Source: Tardiphaga robiniae
Lineage (GTDB): Bacteria > Pseudomonadota > Alphaproteobacteria > Rhizobiales > Xanthobacteraceae
Direction of reading: 5' to 3'
Length of the DNA: 64,000 nucleotides
NCBI RefSeq assembly: GCF_001618955.1
Contig: NZ_LVYV01000001.1
Span: 241,001-305,000 of the forward strand
The notes beneath the pieces are model-generated. The model saw only the letters and a list, made by a program, of their open reading frames with translations. It did not search any database and was not told the DNA's origin. Below are positions 40,508 to 50,314 of this stretch, piece after piece. Numbering within the stretch: position 1 is the stretch's first letter; every line of letters begins with the position of its first letter. The position numbers were made by a program, and so were the translations under genes.

Positions 40508-42391
40508 CTACATCCGGGACCGAAATTCTCCGCGCAGCATCTTTTCGTAACCCTCCCCGCGATCGATCATAGGCAGATCGCCTGGCCGCGCCTTGGCCAC
40601 CGCCGCACGCTTTGCCGCAGTCGCGGCTTCGTCGATCACCGGTTCGTCCGCCGTGCTGGCCGCCGTGAAAAACACACCGTAGTCCCACTGCGCCGCGGCG
40701 ATCGAGACCCGCCCTTCGATAACGTCGCGCAGCACCAGCGGCAGTTCCCGCGTTAACGGGTCGCCCCAGCCGCCGCCGCCTGTGGTGACCACCTGCACGA
40801 CCTGGCCCTTCTTCACCTCGGCGCCATCGACCAGGCCCCCGAGCTTGCGGGCTTCGCCTTCGGCATCCACCGTGACGCAGAACGGCTCGCCTGCCTTGCC
40901 ACCCTTCAGCCCGTAGCAGCCCAGGCGGACGCGATCTGCAGTGACGATGGTGCGGCAATCCACCAGCGCACGATAGTGTTTCTCATAACCCTGCCCGCCG
41001 CGCCGCAAGCCGGCTCCACCGGAATCGGTCGACAGCGCCAGTTTCTCCACCAATACCGGAAACCGGGTCTCGGTGAATTCGGCTGGTTGGTTACGGGAGT
41101 CCGGCACGATATGGATCGCATCGTTGCCGTCGGCATAATAACGGCCCCCGGACCCGCCACCGAGCACCTCGCGCGATAGGAATGGCTTGCCGTCCGCATC
41201 GTTGCCGTAGAAGCCGGTATAGCGGATGGTCTCCTGATCCGCCGGCATCCGCCCGTCCACCGCCTTTGCCACCACGCCGGCCAGCAGCCCGAGGCTACGT
41301 AGCAGCACGAATGAGCGCGCATTGGTCGCCGCCGGCCATTCCGGCGTGATCAGCGTGCCCTTTGGCGGAAAGACGATCTCGAATACGTCGCACACGCCTT
41401 CATTGACGTGAATTTCGGCGGCGCGCTCCGGCGTGTCGGCGAGATTCCGCAGGATCGGCGCGATCCATTTGATCAGGAAGGCACCGTCGGCGTAGTCGGT
41501 CGGCCAGTTGATCGGACCGGTAGATTGCGGATCGGTGCCATTGAAGTCCAGCACAATCTTGCCGGCCTTCTTGGTCATCTTGATCGCGATCTTGTGCAGC
41601 TTGGGATCAGTCAGACCATCGTGTTCGACATAGTCCTCCCACGCGTATTCGCCATCCGCGATCTTGCTCAACAACTCGTTGCGGTAGATGTCGCGGCACT
41701 TGTCCAGGATGGCCTGAAAACAGGCCTCGACCTGGTCCTTGCCAAAACGCTCGAACAATCCCTGCATGCGGCGCGCGCCCATCAGGCAGGCCTGCACCTC
41801 GCTGTCGAGATCCGCGGACAGCATTTCCGGCACGCGGGTGTTGCGCTTGATGATGGTGAAGACGGCATCGTTCTTGACGCCCTCGCTGTAGATCTTCACC
41901 GGCGGAATCGCCATGCCTTCCTCGAACACCGTGGCAGCCGTGCCGGGCATCGAGCCAGGCACCTTGCCGCCGACGTCGTCGTGATGGCCGAATGCCTGGA
42001 TATAGGCGACCACGATTCCTTCGTGGAACACCGGCACCGTACTGCAGAGATCTGGCAGATGGCCGATCGAGCCCTCGGTCAGATAGGTGTCGTTCATCAG
42101 GAACACGTCGCCGGGCTTCATGGTTTCCGGCGGGAAGTCGCGAACGACTGCATTCGGCATCGCCGAATAGGAACGCCCCGTCAGCTTGCGGCAATAGCGG
42201 TCGAACAGGCCGACGCGATAGTCATGCGCCTCGCGGATCATCGGCGAGCGTGCGGTGCGCTCGATGGCATACTCGATTTCCGCCTCGATGGAATTCAGCG
42301 TGCCCTCGACGATCTGTAACACGATAGGGTCGACATGGGCGACGTCACGCGCGGGCGCAGTGGGCCAGGGATGCTTGCTATGCTGGTTCAT
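40508..42391 (-). CDS. hyuB: Hydantoinase/oxoprolinase subunit B (HyuB)
   Basis: 627 aa. It shows the family pattern IVEGTLNSIEAEIEYAIERT A, RDFPPETMKPGDVFLMNDTY, GHLPDLCSTVPVFHEG, and DFNGTDPQSTGPINWP. HyuA and HyuB together hydrolyse cyclic amides (hydantoins, N-methylhydantoin, 5-oxoproline, caprolactam) with ATP. It overlaps hyuA by four bases. Length is slightly above the usual 520-590 aa. Confidence 0.9.
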   Translation of the reverse strand: MNQHSKHPWPTAPARDVAHVDPIVLQIVEGTLNSIEAEIEYAIERTARSPMIREAHDYRVGLFDRYCRKLTGRSYSAMPNAVVRDFPPETMKPGDVFLMNDTYLTEGSIGHLPDLCSTVPVFHEGIVVAYIQAFGHHDDVGGKVPGSMPGTAATVFEEGMAIPPVKIYSEGVKNDAVFTIIKRNTRVPEMLSADLDSEVQACLMGARRMQGLFERFGKDQVEACFQAILDKCRDIYRNELLSKIADGEYAWEDYVEHDGLTDPKLHKIAIKMTKKAGKIVLDFNGTDPQSTGPINWPTDYADGAFLIKWIAPILRNLADTPERAAEIHVNEGVCDVFEIVFPPKGTLITPEWPAATNARSFVLLRSLGLLAGVVAKAVDGRMPADQETIRYTGFYGNDADGKPFLSREVLGGGSGGRYYADGNDAIHIVPDSRNQPAEFTETRFPVLVEKLALSTDSGGAGLRRGGQGYEKHYRALVDCRTIVTADRVRLGCYGLKGGKAGEPFCVTVDAEGEARKLGGLVDGAEVKKGQVVQVVTTGGGGWGDPLTRELPLVLRDVIEGRVSIAAAQWDYGVFFTAASTADEPVIDEAATAAKRAAVAKARPGDLPMIDRGEGYEKMLRGEFRSRM

Positions 42392-44475
42392 CTCATCGCC
42401 TCCTTCGACGACACCGGACGGATCAAGAGAATGCCGTGCTGATCGACCTCGACATACTGTTTGGGAAAAACCATCGTTGTGGAGCCAAACTCCTCGACGA
42501 CAGCTGGACCGACAATCTGTGCGCCGGGCGGCAGCGTCGCACGATCATAGAGCGGCGTATCGACGAAGCCGGATTCGAAATACACCGGACGCGTGCCTTT
42601 CGCTGCAAACTTGCCGTCGCCTGCGGCGAGCTTCGGCATTTGCGGCCGATCGATCACGCCGAAACCGGAGACGCAGAGATTGACGAGTTCGATCTTCTGC
42701 TGGCCGGCATAATCGTAGCCGAACGTCTTCCTATGCGCAGCGTGGAATGCGCCGGTGAGACCCGCAAGGAACGCCGCGTCCGTGGGTCCTGCAGGCGCGG
42801 TGACCCGCACCTCCATCGACTGCCCGGCGTAGCGAAGGTCTGCCTCGCGCACCAGCCGGATCTGCGAGACAGCAATGCCATCGCGCTCCAGATTGGCAAC
42901 GGCTTCTTTTTCCAGCACCGCATAACGCTGCGCGATGTCGGCGAGGTCGATGGCGTCCTCATGCATCACCTTGGTGACCATATGATCCGTGCGCCAGTCC
43001 ACTGCGAGCAGGCCGAAGGCGGAGAGGTTGCCGGGATTCGGCGGCACGATACAGGCCTTCATGCCGAGAAGGTCCATCACCGCCGGCGACTGCACCGGGC
43101 CTGCACCGCCGAACGACAGCAGTGCGAAGGTGCGCGGATCGATGCCGCGCTGGATGGTCATCTGGCGGATAGCGTTGGCCTGCGCCCAGTTAGCGATCTC
43201 GATGATACCCAAAGCGAGTTGTTCCGCGGTCATGTTACCCGGCAGCCTCGAAGCCAGCGCGGCGATGCCGGCGCGGGCGCGCGCGACACCGAGCACGATG
43301 CCGCCGCCGATCAGCGCCGGGGGCAGCCGCCCCAGTACCAGATTGGCATCGGTGATCGCGGGCTCATTGCCGCCGTTCGGATAACACATCGGCCCCGGCA
43401 CTGCGCCGGCGCTGCGCGGACCGACCTTGAGATGCCCCTCGCGACTGATCCAGGCAATCGAACCACCACCGATGCCGATGGTGGAGATATCGATCATCGG
43501 GATGCGAACCGGAAACTGCCCAACCGAGCCGCCGTTGGTGAGTTGCGGCTTGGCGTTTTCGATCAGGCAAAAGTCGGTCGAGGTGCCACCCGCATCCAGC
43601 GTCACCAGATCGGGGAAGCCGGCGATGTCGGCAATGACCGCGCTACCGAGAGCGCCTGCCGCGGGGCCGGAAAGCGCTGTCGTGATCGGCTTGCGCAGGA
43701 TCTGTTCAGAACTGGCGACGCCGCCGCTCGACTGCATAACCAGGAACGGCACGCTCTGCAGCGGACCCAACTCGTCATGCACGCGCTTCAGATAACGGTC
43801 GAGATAGGGTTTTACGAACGCATCGACGAGGGTTGTGACCGCGCGCTCGTATTCGCGATACTCCGGCAACACAACGCAGGACAGCGACAACGTCGCTTCG
43901 GGATATTCCTCGGCGACGATCTCGGCGACGCGACGCTCGTGACTGTCGTTAGCGTAGGAGTGCATCAGGCAAATGCCGATCGCCTGGACCTTGTGCTTGC
44001 GATAAAAGCGTGCGGCCTCCCGCACCATGGTTTCGTCGAGGGGACGCAACTCATTGCCTTTGAAGTCAAAGCGACCGCCAACCTCACGAACAAATTGCAG
44101 CGGCACCAGCCGCTCCGGCTTCACCCAGAAATAGGAATTGCCGTAACCATCAGGCACAGACTGTCGCGCAATTTCGAGCAAATGGCGGAAGCCCGAGGTG
44201 ACGATCAGCCCCAGCGATTCGATGCCGCCCTGCAGCAGTGCGTTGGTGGCGACAGTCGTCCCGTGAGCCAGCCCGGCAACGTCAGCCGGCCCGGCACCCG
44301 CCCGCGCGAGAATGTCGTTGACGCCGCGCACCAGACCGATAGCCGGATTGGATGGCGTGCTCGAGACCTTGGTGACCGCCATCGCACCGGTAGCAGCGTC
44401 CACCGACACGATGTCGGTAAAGGTCCCTCCGGTATCGATTCCGATGCGAAAACGAGGAGCGGCGGTTTGAGACAT
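42388..44475 (-). CDS. hyuA: Hydantoinase/oxoprolinase subunit A (HyuA), ATP-binding
   Basis: 695 aa. The N-terminal ATP motif IGIDTGGTFTDIVSVD is intact, followed by AHGTTVATNALLQ and the HyuA core LDAGGTSTDFCLIE. The C-terminal domain has SFGGAGPVQSPAVMDLLGM. It starts at ATG 44475, and the LysR gene lies 107 bases upstream. With hyuB it forms the ring-opening enzyme; the exact ring is not determinable. Confidence 0.9.
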   Translation of the reverse strand: MSQTAAPRFRIGIDTGGTFTDIVSVDAATGAMAVTKVSSTPSNPAIGLVRGVNDILARAGAGPADVAGLAHGTTVATNALLQGGIESLGLIVTSGFRHLLEIARQSVPDGYGNSYFWVKPERLVPLQFVREVGGRFDFKGNELRPLDETMVREAARFYRKHKVQAIGICLMHSYANDSHERRVAEIVAEEYPEATLSLSCVVLPEYREYERAVTTLVDAFVKPYLDRYLKRVHDELGPLQSVPFLVMQSSGGVASSEQILRKPITTALSGPAAGALGSAVIADIAGFPDLVTLDAGGTSTDFCLIENAKPQLTNGGSVGQFPVRIPMIDISTIGIGGGSIAWISREGHLKVGPRSAGAVPGPMCYPNGGNEPAITDANLVLGRLPPALIGGGIVLGVARARAGIAALASRLPGNMTAEQLALGIIEIANWAQANAIRQMTIQRGIDPRTFALLSFGGAGPVQSPAVMDLLGMKACIVPPNPGNLSAFGLLAVDWRTDHMVTKVMHEDAIDLADIAQRYAVLEKEAVANLERDGIAVSQIRLVREADLRYAGQSMEVRVTAPAGPTDAAFLAGLTGAFHAAHRKTFGYDYAGQQKIELVNLCVSGFGVIDRPQMPKLAAGDGKFAAKGTRPVYFESGFVDTPLYDRATLPPGAQIVGPAVVEEFGSTTMVFPKQYVEVDQHGILLIRPVSSKEAMR

Positions 44476-44581
44476 ACTGACAACTTCCGATGTGAAGATG
44501 CGCCAGCATGGGTCCGCGGCCGCTGCAGAGTCAAAATCCGATTTTCGATGGCGCCATCGGAAAAACAGATAGCAGGGACGA

Positions 44582-45475
44582 TTAGCCCTTCAGCATCTCA
44601 AGCATCTTCTGAAGCGCGGTTTCCTTGCGTCGTGACATCGGCTGGCGCCTACGAAACAGGCTGAATGCAACATTTCGCGCCGGCGCGATCGGCATCGCCT
44701 TCAACAGACCGAGTGCGACTTCATTGGTGACGCAGGCGCGCGGCACGATGGCGATGCCCCCGCCGGACTGCACGATGATCTTGATGGTCTCGATGTTATC
44801 GACGACGGCGATCACGTTCGGACGCATGCCGAGGTCCGTGAACAGCGACATCACCACCTGACCGTAGCCGACGGTGAGTTCGCTCATGATCAACGGCTCG
44901 GCCAGAAGGCGACCGATATCGACCGGCTGCTTGCCACGCCCGAGCGGATGCTTGGCCGGAACGATCAGCGCCATTTCGGCATCGACCAGCCGGTCGACGA
45001 CCAGCCCGGACGGCAACCGGTCCGGATCCGACTCAATGGCCAGGCCAGCGTCGATCCGCTCCTCATGCAGCTCTGTGAAAATATTACGGGTCGGTGCGGT
45101 GATGATCTCCAGCCGCACGCCCGGAAGTTCGCCTTTGAGGTCAGCGAAAAGACGCGGCATGAAGATCTGCGCCATGCCCGAGCCCATCGCGATCGTCAGC
45201 GTGTCCAGCACCGCTCCGCGCAATCGCCGCGCCGTATCGGACAGGCTCAAGAGATCGCCGACCACGCGTTCGGATTCATAGAGAAAGGTGCGCCCGCGAT
45301 CAGTCGCCTCGATGCCACGCGAGGTCCGCGTGAACAGATCAAAACCCACTTCCTCCTCAAGCAGCCTGACTTGTTCGCTGACGGCGGACTGCGAGATGTT
45401 TAGCCGCTTCGCGGCTCGGGTAAAGCTGCGTTCCTTCGAGACCGAAAGAGCATAGCGTAACTGCCGGAAATCCAA
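44582..45475 (-). CDS. LysR-family transcriptional regulator, TTG start
   Basis: 297 aa. The start is TTG 45475, giving MDFRQLRYALSVSKERSFTR, the exact LysR opening, with AAGGGG eight bases upstream; no ATG is suitable. The helix-turn-helix runs to LEEEVGFDLFTR, and the effector domain follows from about residue 90. Located directly upstream of hyuA on the same strand, it is the likely regulator of that operon. Confidence 0.87.
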   Translation of the reverse strand: MDFRQLRYALSVSKERSFTRAAKRLNISQSAVSEQVRLLEEEVGFDLFTRTSRGIEATDRGRTFLYESERVVGDLLSLSDTARRLRGAVLDTLTIAMGSGMAQIFMPRLFADLKGELPGVRLEIITAPTRNIFTELHEERIDAGLAIESDPDRLPSGLVVDRLVDAEMALIVPAKHPLGRGKQPVDIGRLLAEPLIMSELTVGYGQVVMSLFTDLGMRPNVIAVVDNIETIKIIVQSGGGIAIVPRACVTNEVALGLLKAMPIAPARNVAFSLFRRRQPMSRRKETALQKMLEMLKG

Positions 45476-45563
45476 CGATATGCCCCTTGCCTATGCCGCG
45501 ACGCGTGCGGAATGACGCGTCGTATCCGCCGCAACGATATAGCACACCTCACTGACGGGATCG

Positions 45564-45971
45564 TCACTCCCACAACGCGCTGGGGGCGGGCGGGTAAGCT
45601 TTCTTGCTGTGAACCATGTTCAGATCGACGAACATCTCGGCCGTGCGCAGGCCGACCGCAACACCGTTGATGACGGGTATCCCGATCTCGTCCTCGATCG
45701 CATGGGGATCGACCATGAAGGGTACGAACACAGCGCAGAATGGCAGGACGACGTTGACATCGACCCTTGCCATCGCTTCACGACACAGACGCAGCGTCAG
45801 CTCGCGCATCTCGCCGCGGCGCTGCCAGGCTTCCGCCAGCGGCATGTCCCACGGCATCATCGCGGAAACCTGTTCGGCCATCCCCCAGCGCGGCAGCAAC
45901 TTGCGCACATAGGACGACACCGAAGCCTGCGTAATCAGCGTTGCAACGCTGTCACCGACCAGTGCCGACGC
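45564..45971 (-). pseudogene. Asp/Glu/hydantoin racemase, C-terminal fragment
   Basis: About 135 codons from a TAG at 45972-45974 to the stop at 45564. The readable part ALVGDSVATLITQASVSSYV RK then MPLAEAWQRRGEMRELTLR and LPFCAVFVPFMVDPHAIEDE, GIPVINGVAVGLRTAEM is the second half of an Asp/Glu racemase, with the second catalytic Cys in PFCA. The first 100-110 residues are missing; the fragment begins 17 bases after the SDR gene. Hydantoin racemases belong with hydantoinase genes, which lie next door. Confidence 0.75.
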
Positions 45972-45987
45972 CTATCTCGTTTCAAAG

Positions 45988-46743
45988 CTACACAGCCCTC
46001 GTCAGCGCACCATCGATGATGAGATTGGTACCCGAGATGCGGCTCGCGATCGGGCTAGCCACGAACACAACCCCGGCCGCCACCTCCTCCGCGGTTCCCA
46101 TTCGGCCAGTCGGATTCAAGCTCATGGCCGTTTTGTAAAGCTCGGGCGAGCCGTGCTCGATGCCCTGCCATATGCCGCCCTCGAAATAGGTGTTGCCGGG
46201 CGACACCGCGTTGACGCGGATGCCTTTGCCGGCGAGCTGATTGCTCAATCCCTTGGCATAGTGAATCAGTGCCGCCTTGAAGGCGCCGTAGGAGCCGGCG
46301 GCGAAATCGACCTCGAACCCGGAGACGCTGGAGACGATGACAATCGATGGCGTCTTCGATTTTTCCAGGTAAGGAAGCGCGGCCGCCACCGCATTGACCG
46401 TGTGCATCATGTCGGTGCGGAACGACTTTTCCCAGGTTTCCGCGGTGTCGCCGACCGCCAGCGCGCTGACATTGCAGACAAGGATGTCGACGCCATCGAG
46501 TTCGGCCGCCGCACCGTCAACCCATCGCTTCAGGGCGACGGGATCGGCGACATCGGTCGACTTGCCCCAGGCCTTGACGCTCTTGGCCTGCAAGGCCGTA
46601 ACGACGTTGTCGATCTGCTCCTGTTGTCGCGCGCAGATGGCGACGTTGGCGCCCTCGGCAGCGAACATATCCGCAATCGCACGACCGATTCCCTTACTTC
46701 CACCCGTCACCAGGGCGGTCTTACCCTTCAATCCCAGATCCAT
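45988..46743 (-). CDS. Short-chain dehydrogenase/reductase
   Basis: 251 aa. The motifs are VTGGSKGIGRAIAD, LVCNVSALAVGD, the Ser of VIVSSVSGFEV, and YGAFKAALIHY for Tyr and Lys. It starts at ATG 46743 with GAGGAG upstream. It lies downstream of the tandem nitrilase in the amide operon; the substrate may be an alcohol or aldehyde product of amide breakdown, but nothing in the sequence decides this. Confidence 0.85.
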   Translation of the reverse strand: MDLGLKGKTALVTGGSKGIGRAIADMFAAEGANVAICARQQEQIDNVVTALQAKSVKAWGKSTDVADPVALKRWVDGAAAELDGVDILVCNVSALAVGDTAETWEKSFRTDMMHTVNAVAAALPYLEKSKTPSIVIVSSVSGFEVDFAAGSYGAFKAALIHYAKGLSNQLAGKGIRVNAVSPGNTYFEGGIWQGIEHGSPELYKTAMSLNPTGRMGTAEEVAAGVVFVASPIASRISGTNLIIDGALTRAV

Positions 46744-46813
46744 GGTTCACTCCTCGGTTGAGACGCCTGACTACTCCGCTTGCGTGATTGTCATCGGTTC
46801 TCTCGCGCGTATG

Positions 46814-48550
46814 TCATCCCGTAGCCTTCTTGATCAATGCGCGGTAGCTATGCGGCATCCGCATCGCGACCAGATCTTTCCGGCGCACAATGTTGGTCGG
46901 ATAGACGCTGTCGAGATTCGTGGTGTCCACCGCCGCCGACGCCGTGCCTTCAGCGTCCACCACAATCGCCTCACGACGCGGAAATTCGAAGGTGTCGGGG
47001 CCGAATACGCCGCTAAGGCCCGGATATCCGTTGACAGGATCGAACACATTCGAGAACGCAAAGAACACGTTGTTCTCACCGGCGCGAACCCTGAAGTGAT
47101 GCCAGTGATATGGATCGGCGCCAGTCGGGATCGGATAATTCTGCGATACAAGCGATCCCGGATGCGGGGAGCTGAAAGGTTCCTTCATCGCTGCCGCGCA
47201 GACAATGAGATCACACCCCCGCAGCGCGAGGATGCGGCCGGCTTCGGGAAACGACGCATCGTGACCGATCAGGAGACCGACGCGCCCGACCGACGTGTCG
47301 GCCACCACCCAGTCATCGCCGTGACGCGCCCAGGCACGCTCGGATTCCGTCAAGTGGGTCTTGCGGTAAACCGCGACAAGGCCTTCAGGCCCGATCAGGC
47401 ACGCGCTGTTGTAGATCGCATCGCCGTTACGCTCGGCGATGCCGACGACAAGATACACCTTGAGCTGGACGGCCAGACGGCAGAGCTGATCGGTCACCGG
47501 CCCCGGAACAGTCTGCGCTCGCGCGCCGGGATTGTTGAGGCCGTTCAGCGCGAGCTCCGGAAACACGACGAGGTCGGCCTTGCCCTCAAGCTCCGCCTGC
47601 CGCGCAAGCGAGGTGATGCGCGCGAGATTTGCTTCGACGTCGTCACCGGGTCTCATCTGCGCGACCGCGACCCGCGACGTCCGCCCCGTCGGCCAGGGCT
47701 TGTGGCCGTACAACTTGAAAAAATCGCGGGGATTCCAGCTGAACGTATCGGACAGCAGCCCCGCATAGAGTTCGGGGCGGCGCTGAGAGAACACGGCTTC
47801 ACCGCCAACACGCCGCGCGCGGGACGCGTCCAGATCCATGTCAGCTAGTGCGAAGCCGTCCCCGCCATCGATCAGGGCCGCAATTGTTCCGTCCGGCGCG
47901 ATCACGCAACTGCCGCCGCTGAACTGGACGGTGCGTTCAAGTCCCCACCGATTGCTTTCGATCAGATAGCAACCGTTCTCGAACGCCCGGCTGATCCAAT
48001 ACGGAGCCGGTGTGCGCTCAGCGAGCCAGTTCGAGATATGGCAGATCACGTCGGCGCCCTGCAAGGCGACGAGACGCGCGGTCTCCACAAAGTGGATGTC
48101 CATGCAGATCAGCAGCGCGATGCACCCGATCGGCGTGTCTAATACCTGATGGCCGAGATCGCCTGCCGCCGACCATTTCGGCTCCGCAATATAGGGATGC
48201 GTCTTGCGATGCTGGCCAATCACACCTTCGGGTCCGATCAGCACCGCAGAGTTGAAATAGATGCTGTCGCTATCGACCTCCGGCATGCCGACAACAATGT
48301 AGCAGTCATGTTTCCGCGCGAGCGCTGCGAAGCGATCCGTGGTCGGCCCCGGGATCGTCTCGACGAAAGGCGCGACCTCAGCCCGGTCGAACCAGCAATA
48401 ACCCGTGGTGCCCATCTCCGGCGTAACGATGAGCCGGGCGCCCGCTGTCGCCGCCGCTTCGCAGAGTTCGAGCAGCCGCGCGATATTGCGCTCCTTCTCG
48501 AACATGGTCGGTTCGAACTGAACCGTGGCAACCTTGTGCACGCGCGACAT
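46814..48550 (-). CDS. Tandem carbon-nitrogen hydrolase (two nitrilase domains; second lacks the catalytic Cys)
   Basis: 578 aa, twice the usual nitrilase length. Domain 1 (about 5-280) carries the full triad: Glu45 (VTPEMGTTGY), Lys116 (QHRKTHPY), Cys149 (LLICMDIHFVE). Domain 2 (about 292-560) keeps Glu332 (FPELALNG) and Lys397 (VYRKTHLTE), but the Cys position reads LLIGHDASFPE, with Gly429 (codon GGT) instead of Cys. Domain 2 should therefore not hydrolyse amides; it may be structural or a binding subunit. It sits in the amide operon between fmdA and an SDR gene. Confidence 0.87.
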   Translation of the reverse strand: MSRVHKVATVQFEPTMFEKERNIARLLELCEAAATAGARLIVTPEMGTTGYCWFDRAEVAPFVETIPGPTTDRFAALARKHDCYIVVGMPEVDSDSIYFNSAVLIGPEGVIGQHRKTHPYIAEPKWSAAGDLGHQVLDTPIGCIALLICMDIHFVETARLVALQGADVICHISNWLAERTPAPYWISRAFENGCYLIESNRWGLERTVQFSGGSCVIAPDGTIAALIDGGDGFALADMDLDASRARRVGGEAVFSQRRPELYAGLLSDTFSWNPRDFFKLYGHKPWPTGRTSRVAVAQMRPGDDVEANLARITSLARQAELEGKADLVVFPELALNGLNNPGARAQTVPGPVTDQLCRLAVQLKVYLVVGIAERNGDAIYNSACLIGPEGLVAVYRKTHLTESERAWARHGDDWVVADTSVGRVGLLIGHDASFPEAGRILALRGCDLIVCAAAMKEPFSSPHPGSLVSQNYPIPTGADPYHWHHFRVRAGENNVFFAFSNVFDPVNGYPGLSGVFGPDTFEFPRREAIVVDAEGTASAAVDTTNLDSVYPTNIVRRKDLVAMRMPHSYRALIKKATG

Positions 48551-48565
48551 GATCGGCTTACCCTT

Positions 48566-49555
48566 TTAGACCAAAAACGATTTCTTGATCGAAGCGCCGA
48601 GCGTATATTTCGGATCCACCATGTTGCCGAGCCGGACGCGGCCGGTCTGGGTCAGCAGCATGTAGGCATCGATCTCCTCAAAGCCGTAATCGGCCGTCAT
48701 CCAACGGCAAAGCTCGCGATAGGCGATGCGCGCAGCATCTTCCATCGGCCGCGCCGAGCCGATCGTCATGATGAAGTCCCTGGTCTCCAACCGCGGCCAC
48801 GCAATGCTCCAGCCCTTGATCAAGTCGATCTGGACCGTGGTCACGGTCGGATGCTCGATCGCGACGCCGCAGAGTTCGCCGTCGCCCTGCGCCGCGTGGC
48901 AGTCGCCGAGATAGAGCAACGCGCCCTTGGTATTGACCGGCAGATAGATCACCGCACCGACACCGACGTCGGGCAGGTCCATGTTGCCGCCGTAATAGTC
49001 CGGCACCAGCGACGAAATCGCCTCGATCTCCGGCGAAGTGCCGATGGTGCCGATGAACGGCTCATAGGGCAGCGTGATCTTGTCGTTCCATTTGGTGCCG
49101 TTCTCGAGAGTGATCTCGAGCTTCTTGACGCGCTCGGGCAAAGCCGGATTGAGCAACGCGGTCTGGCCGGTGCCGACCAGCCCGCCGAATTCCGGCATGA
49201 CGACAGTGGTGCCGCGCGGTTGCGGCCCACGCGGCACGATGCTTTCGATATAGACCGCGAGCGTATCGCCCTTCTCGGCTCCGTTGATCCAGATCGGCCC
49301 GTTCTGCGGGTTGAGAAAGGGAAAGTTGAGAATCTTCGAGGGGATGTCGGTCTCGTGCTTGATGGCGCCCTCGAACGCATCATGGGTTTCGGCGGAGACC
49401 ACAGCGCCGGGATCGACCGTCAGCACAGGCCCTACGTAAGGGCCATAGACATAGTGGTACTTGCCCTGATCCTGTTCGGTGATCATGTGATGGGTGCCGG
49501 GTTTTCCCTTGGCGACGCCCTTGCTCGCCATGATCGAATTTTCCTGCCAGGCCAT
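48566..49555 (-). CDS. fmdA: Acetamidase/formamidase family amidohydrolase
   Basis: 329 aa, FmdA/AmdA family; hydrolyses formamide or short-chain amides to ammonia and the acid. The readable blocks are NGPIWINGAEKGDTLAVYIE, VVMPEFGGLVGTGQ, and YLGDCHAAQGDGELCGVAIE HP, where Asp/His/Glu build the zinc site. The start ATG 49555 has AGGAG upstream; an inner Met at residue 9 is also possible. It follows the amide/urea importer genes. Confidence 0.87.
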   Translation of the reverse strand: MAWQENSIMASKGVAKGKPGTHHMITEQDQGKYHYVYGPYVGPVLTVDPGAVVSAETHDAFEGAIKHETDIPSKILNFPFLNPQNGPIWINGAEKGDTLAVYIESIVPRGPQPRGTTVVMPEFGGLVGTGQTALLNPALPERVKKLEITLENGTKWNDKITLPYEPFIGTIGTSPEIEAISSLVPDYYGGNMDLPDVGVGAVIYLPVNTKGALLYLGDCHAAQGDGELCGVAIEHPTVTTVQIDLIKGWSIAWPRLETRDFIMTIGSARPMEDAARIAYRELCRWMTADYGFEEIDAYMLLTQTGRVRLGNMVDPKYTLGASIKKSFLV

Positions 49556-49600
49556 CGATTCTCTCCTTCGTCTCTGTGTTGTTATGGGCGTGGGTTGGTT

Positions 49601-50314
49601 TCAGACCGCGAGATGACGGCGCATTTCTGCCTGATCGTCGAGCGCGGCCCGATCGAGGCTTGCGACGATGCGCCCCTTGTCCATCACGTAGCAGCGCTGC
49701 GCCATGGCGCGGATCATGTCGAGATTCTGCTCGACCAGGATGATAGTGACGCCGGTGCTGCGGTTGAGTTCGACCATGTTGCGGGCAATGTCCTGAACGA
49801 TATTCGGCTGAATGCCTTCGGATGGCTCATCGAGCAAAATGAGGTGGGGATCGGCAATCAGCACACGCCCGATGGCGAGTTGCTGCTGCTGGCCGCCAGA
49901 CATGGTGCCGGCACGCTGGCTCCAGCGCTCCGCGAGGATCGGAAAGGCTTCCACGATCCGCCGCCGTCCCTCCTCGGGGATATCGCCCTTGATCGCAGCG
50001 CCGACAGCGATGTTTTCGGCCACCGTCAGGCGCGGAAACACGTCGCGCCCCTGTGGCACATAACCCATGCCAAGCCGCGCCCGTTTGTGCGGCGGCAACA
50101 GTTCGACGGCCTCGCCGCGATAGACAATCGAACCGCTCATCGCCGGCACGAGGCCAATCAGGCTTTTCATCAGCGTCGATTTGCCGACGCCGTTGCGGCC
50201 AATCACAGCGACGATCTCGCTCTCCCGTACCTCGATTTCGAGGCCCTGCAACACCGGCTTGCCGCCGTAACCGGCGCGCAAGGCCTGCGTCGAGAGAATG
50301 ACTTCCTTACGCAT
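49601..50314 (-). CDS. urtE: Urea/short-chain amide ABC transporter ATPase (UrtE-like)
   Basis: 237 aa. Walker A is IGRNGVGKSTLMKSLIG, the signature MSGGQQQQLAIGRVL, Walker B LILLDEPSEGIQPN, and the last His-loop residue is in ILVEQNLDMI, as in LivF-type ATPases where Gln replaces His. It starts at ATG 50314, overlapping the urtD end by eight bases. Confidence 0.88.
   Translation of the reverse strand: MRKEVILSTQALRAGYGGKPVLQGLEIEVRESEIVAVIGRNGVGKSTLMKSLIGLVPAMSGSIVYRGEAVELLPPHKRARLGMGYVPQGRDVFPRLTVAENIAVGAAIKGDIPEEGRRRIVEAFPILAERWSQRAGTMSGGQQQQLAIGRVLIADPHLILLDEPSEGIQPNIVQDIARNMVELNRSTGVTIILVEQNLDMIRAMAQRCYVMDKGRIVASLDRAALDDQAEMRRHLAV

Noticed and set aside
42436..44664. 742-codon open frame antisense to hyuA
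   Set aside because: It mirrors hyuA codon for codon on the other strand; the residues are His/Arg/Asp-rich and form no domain.
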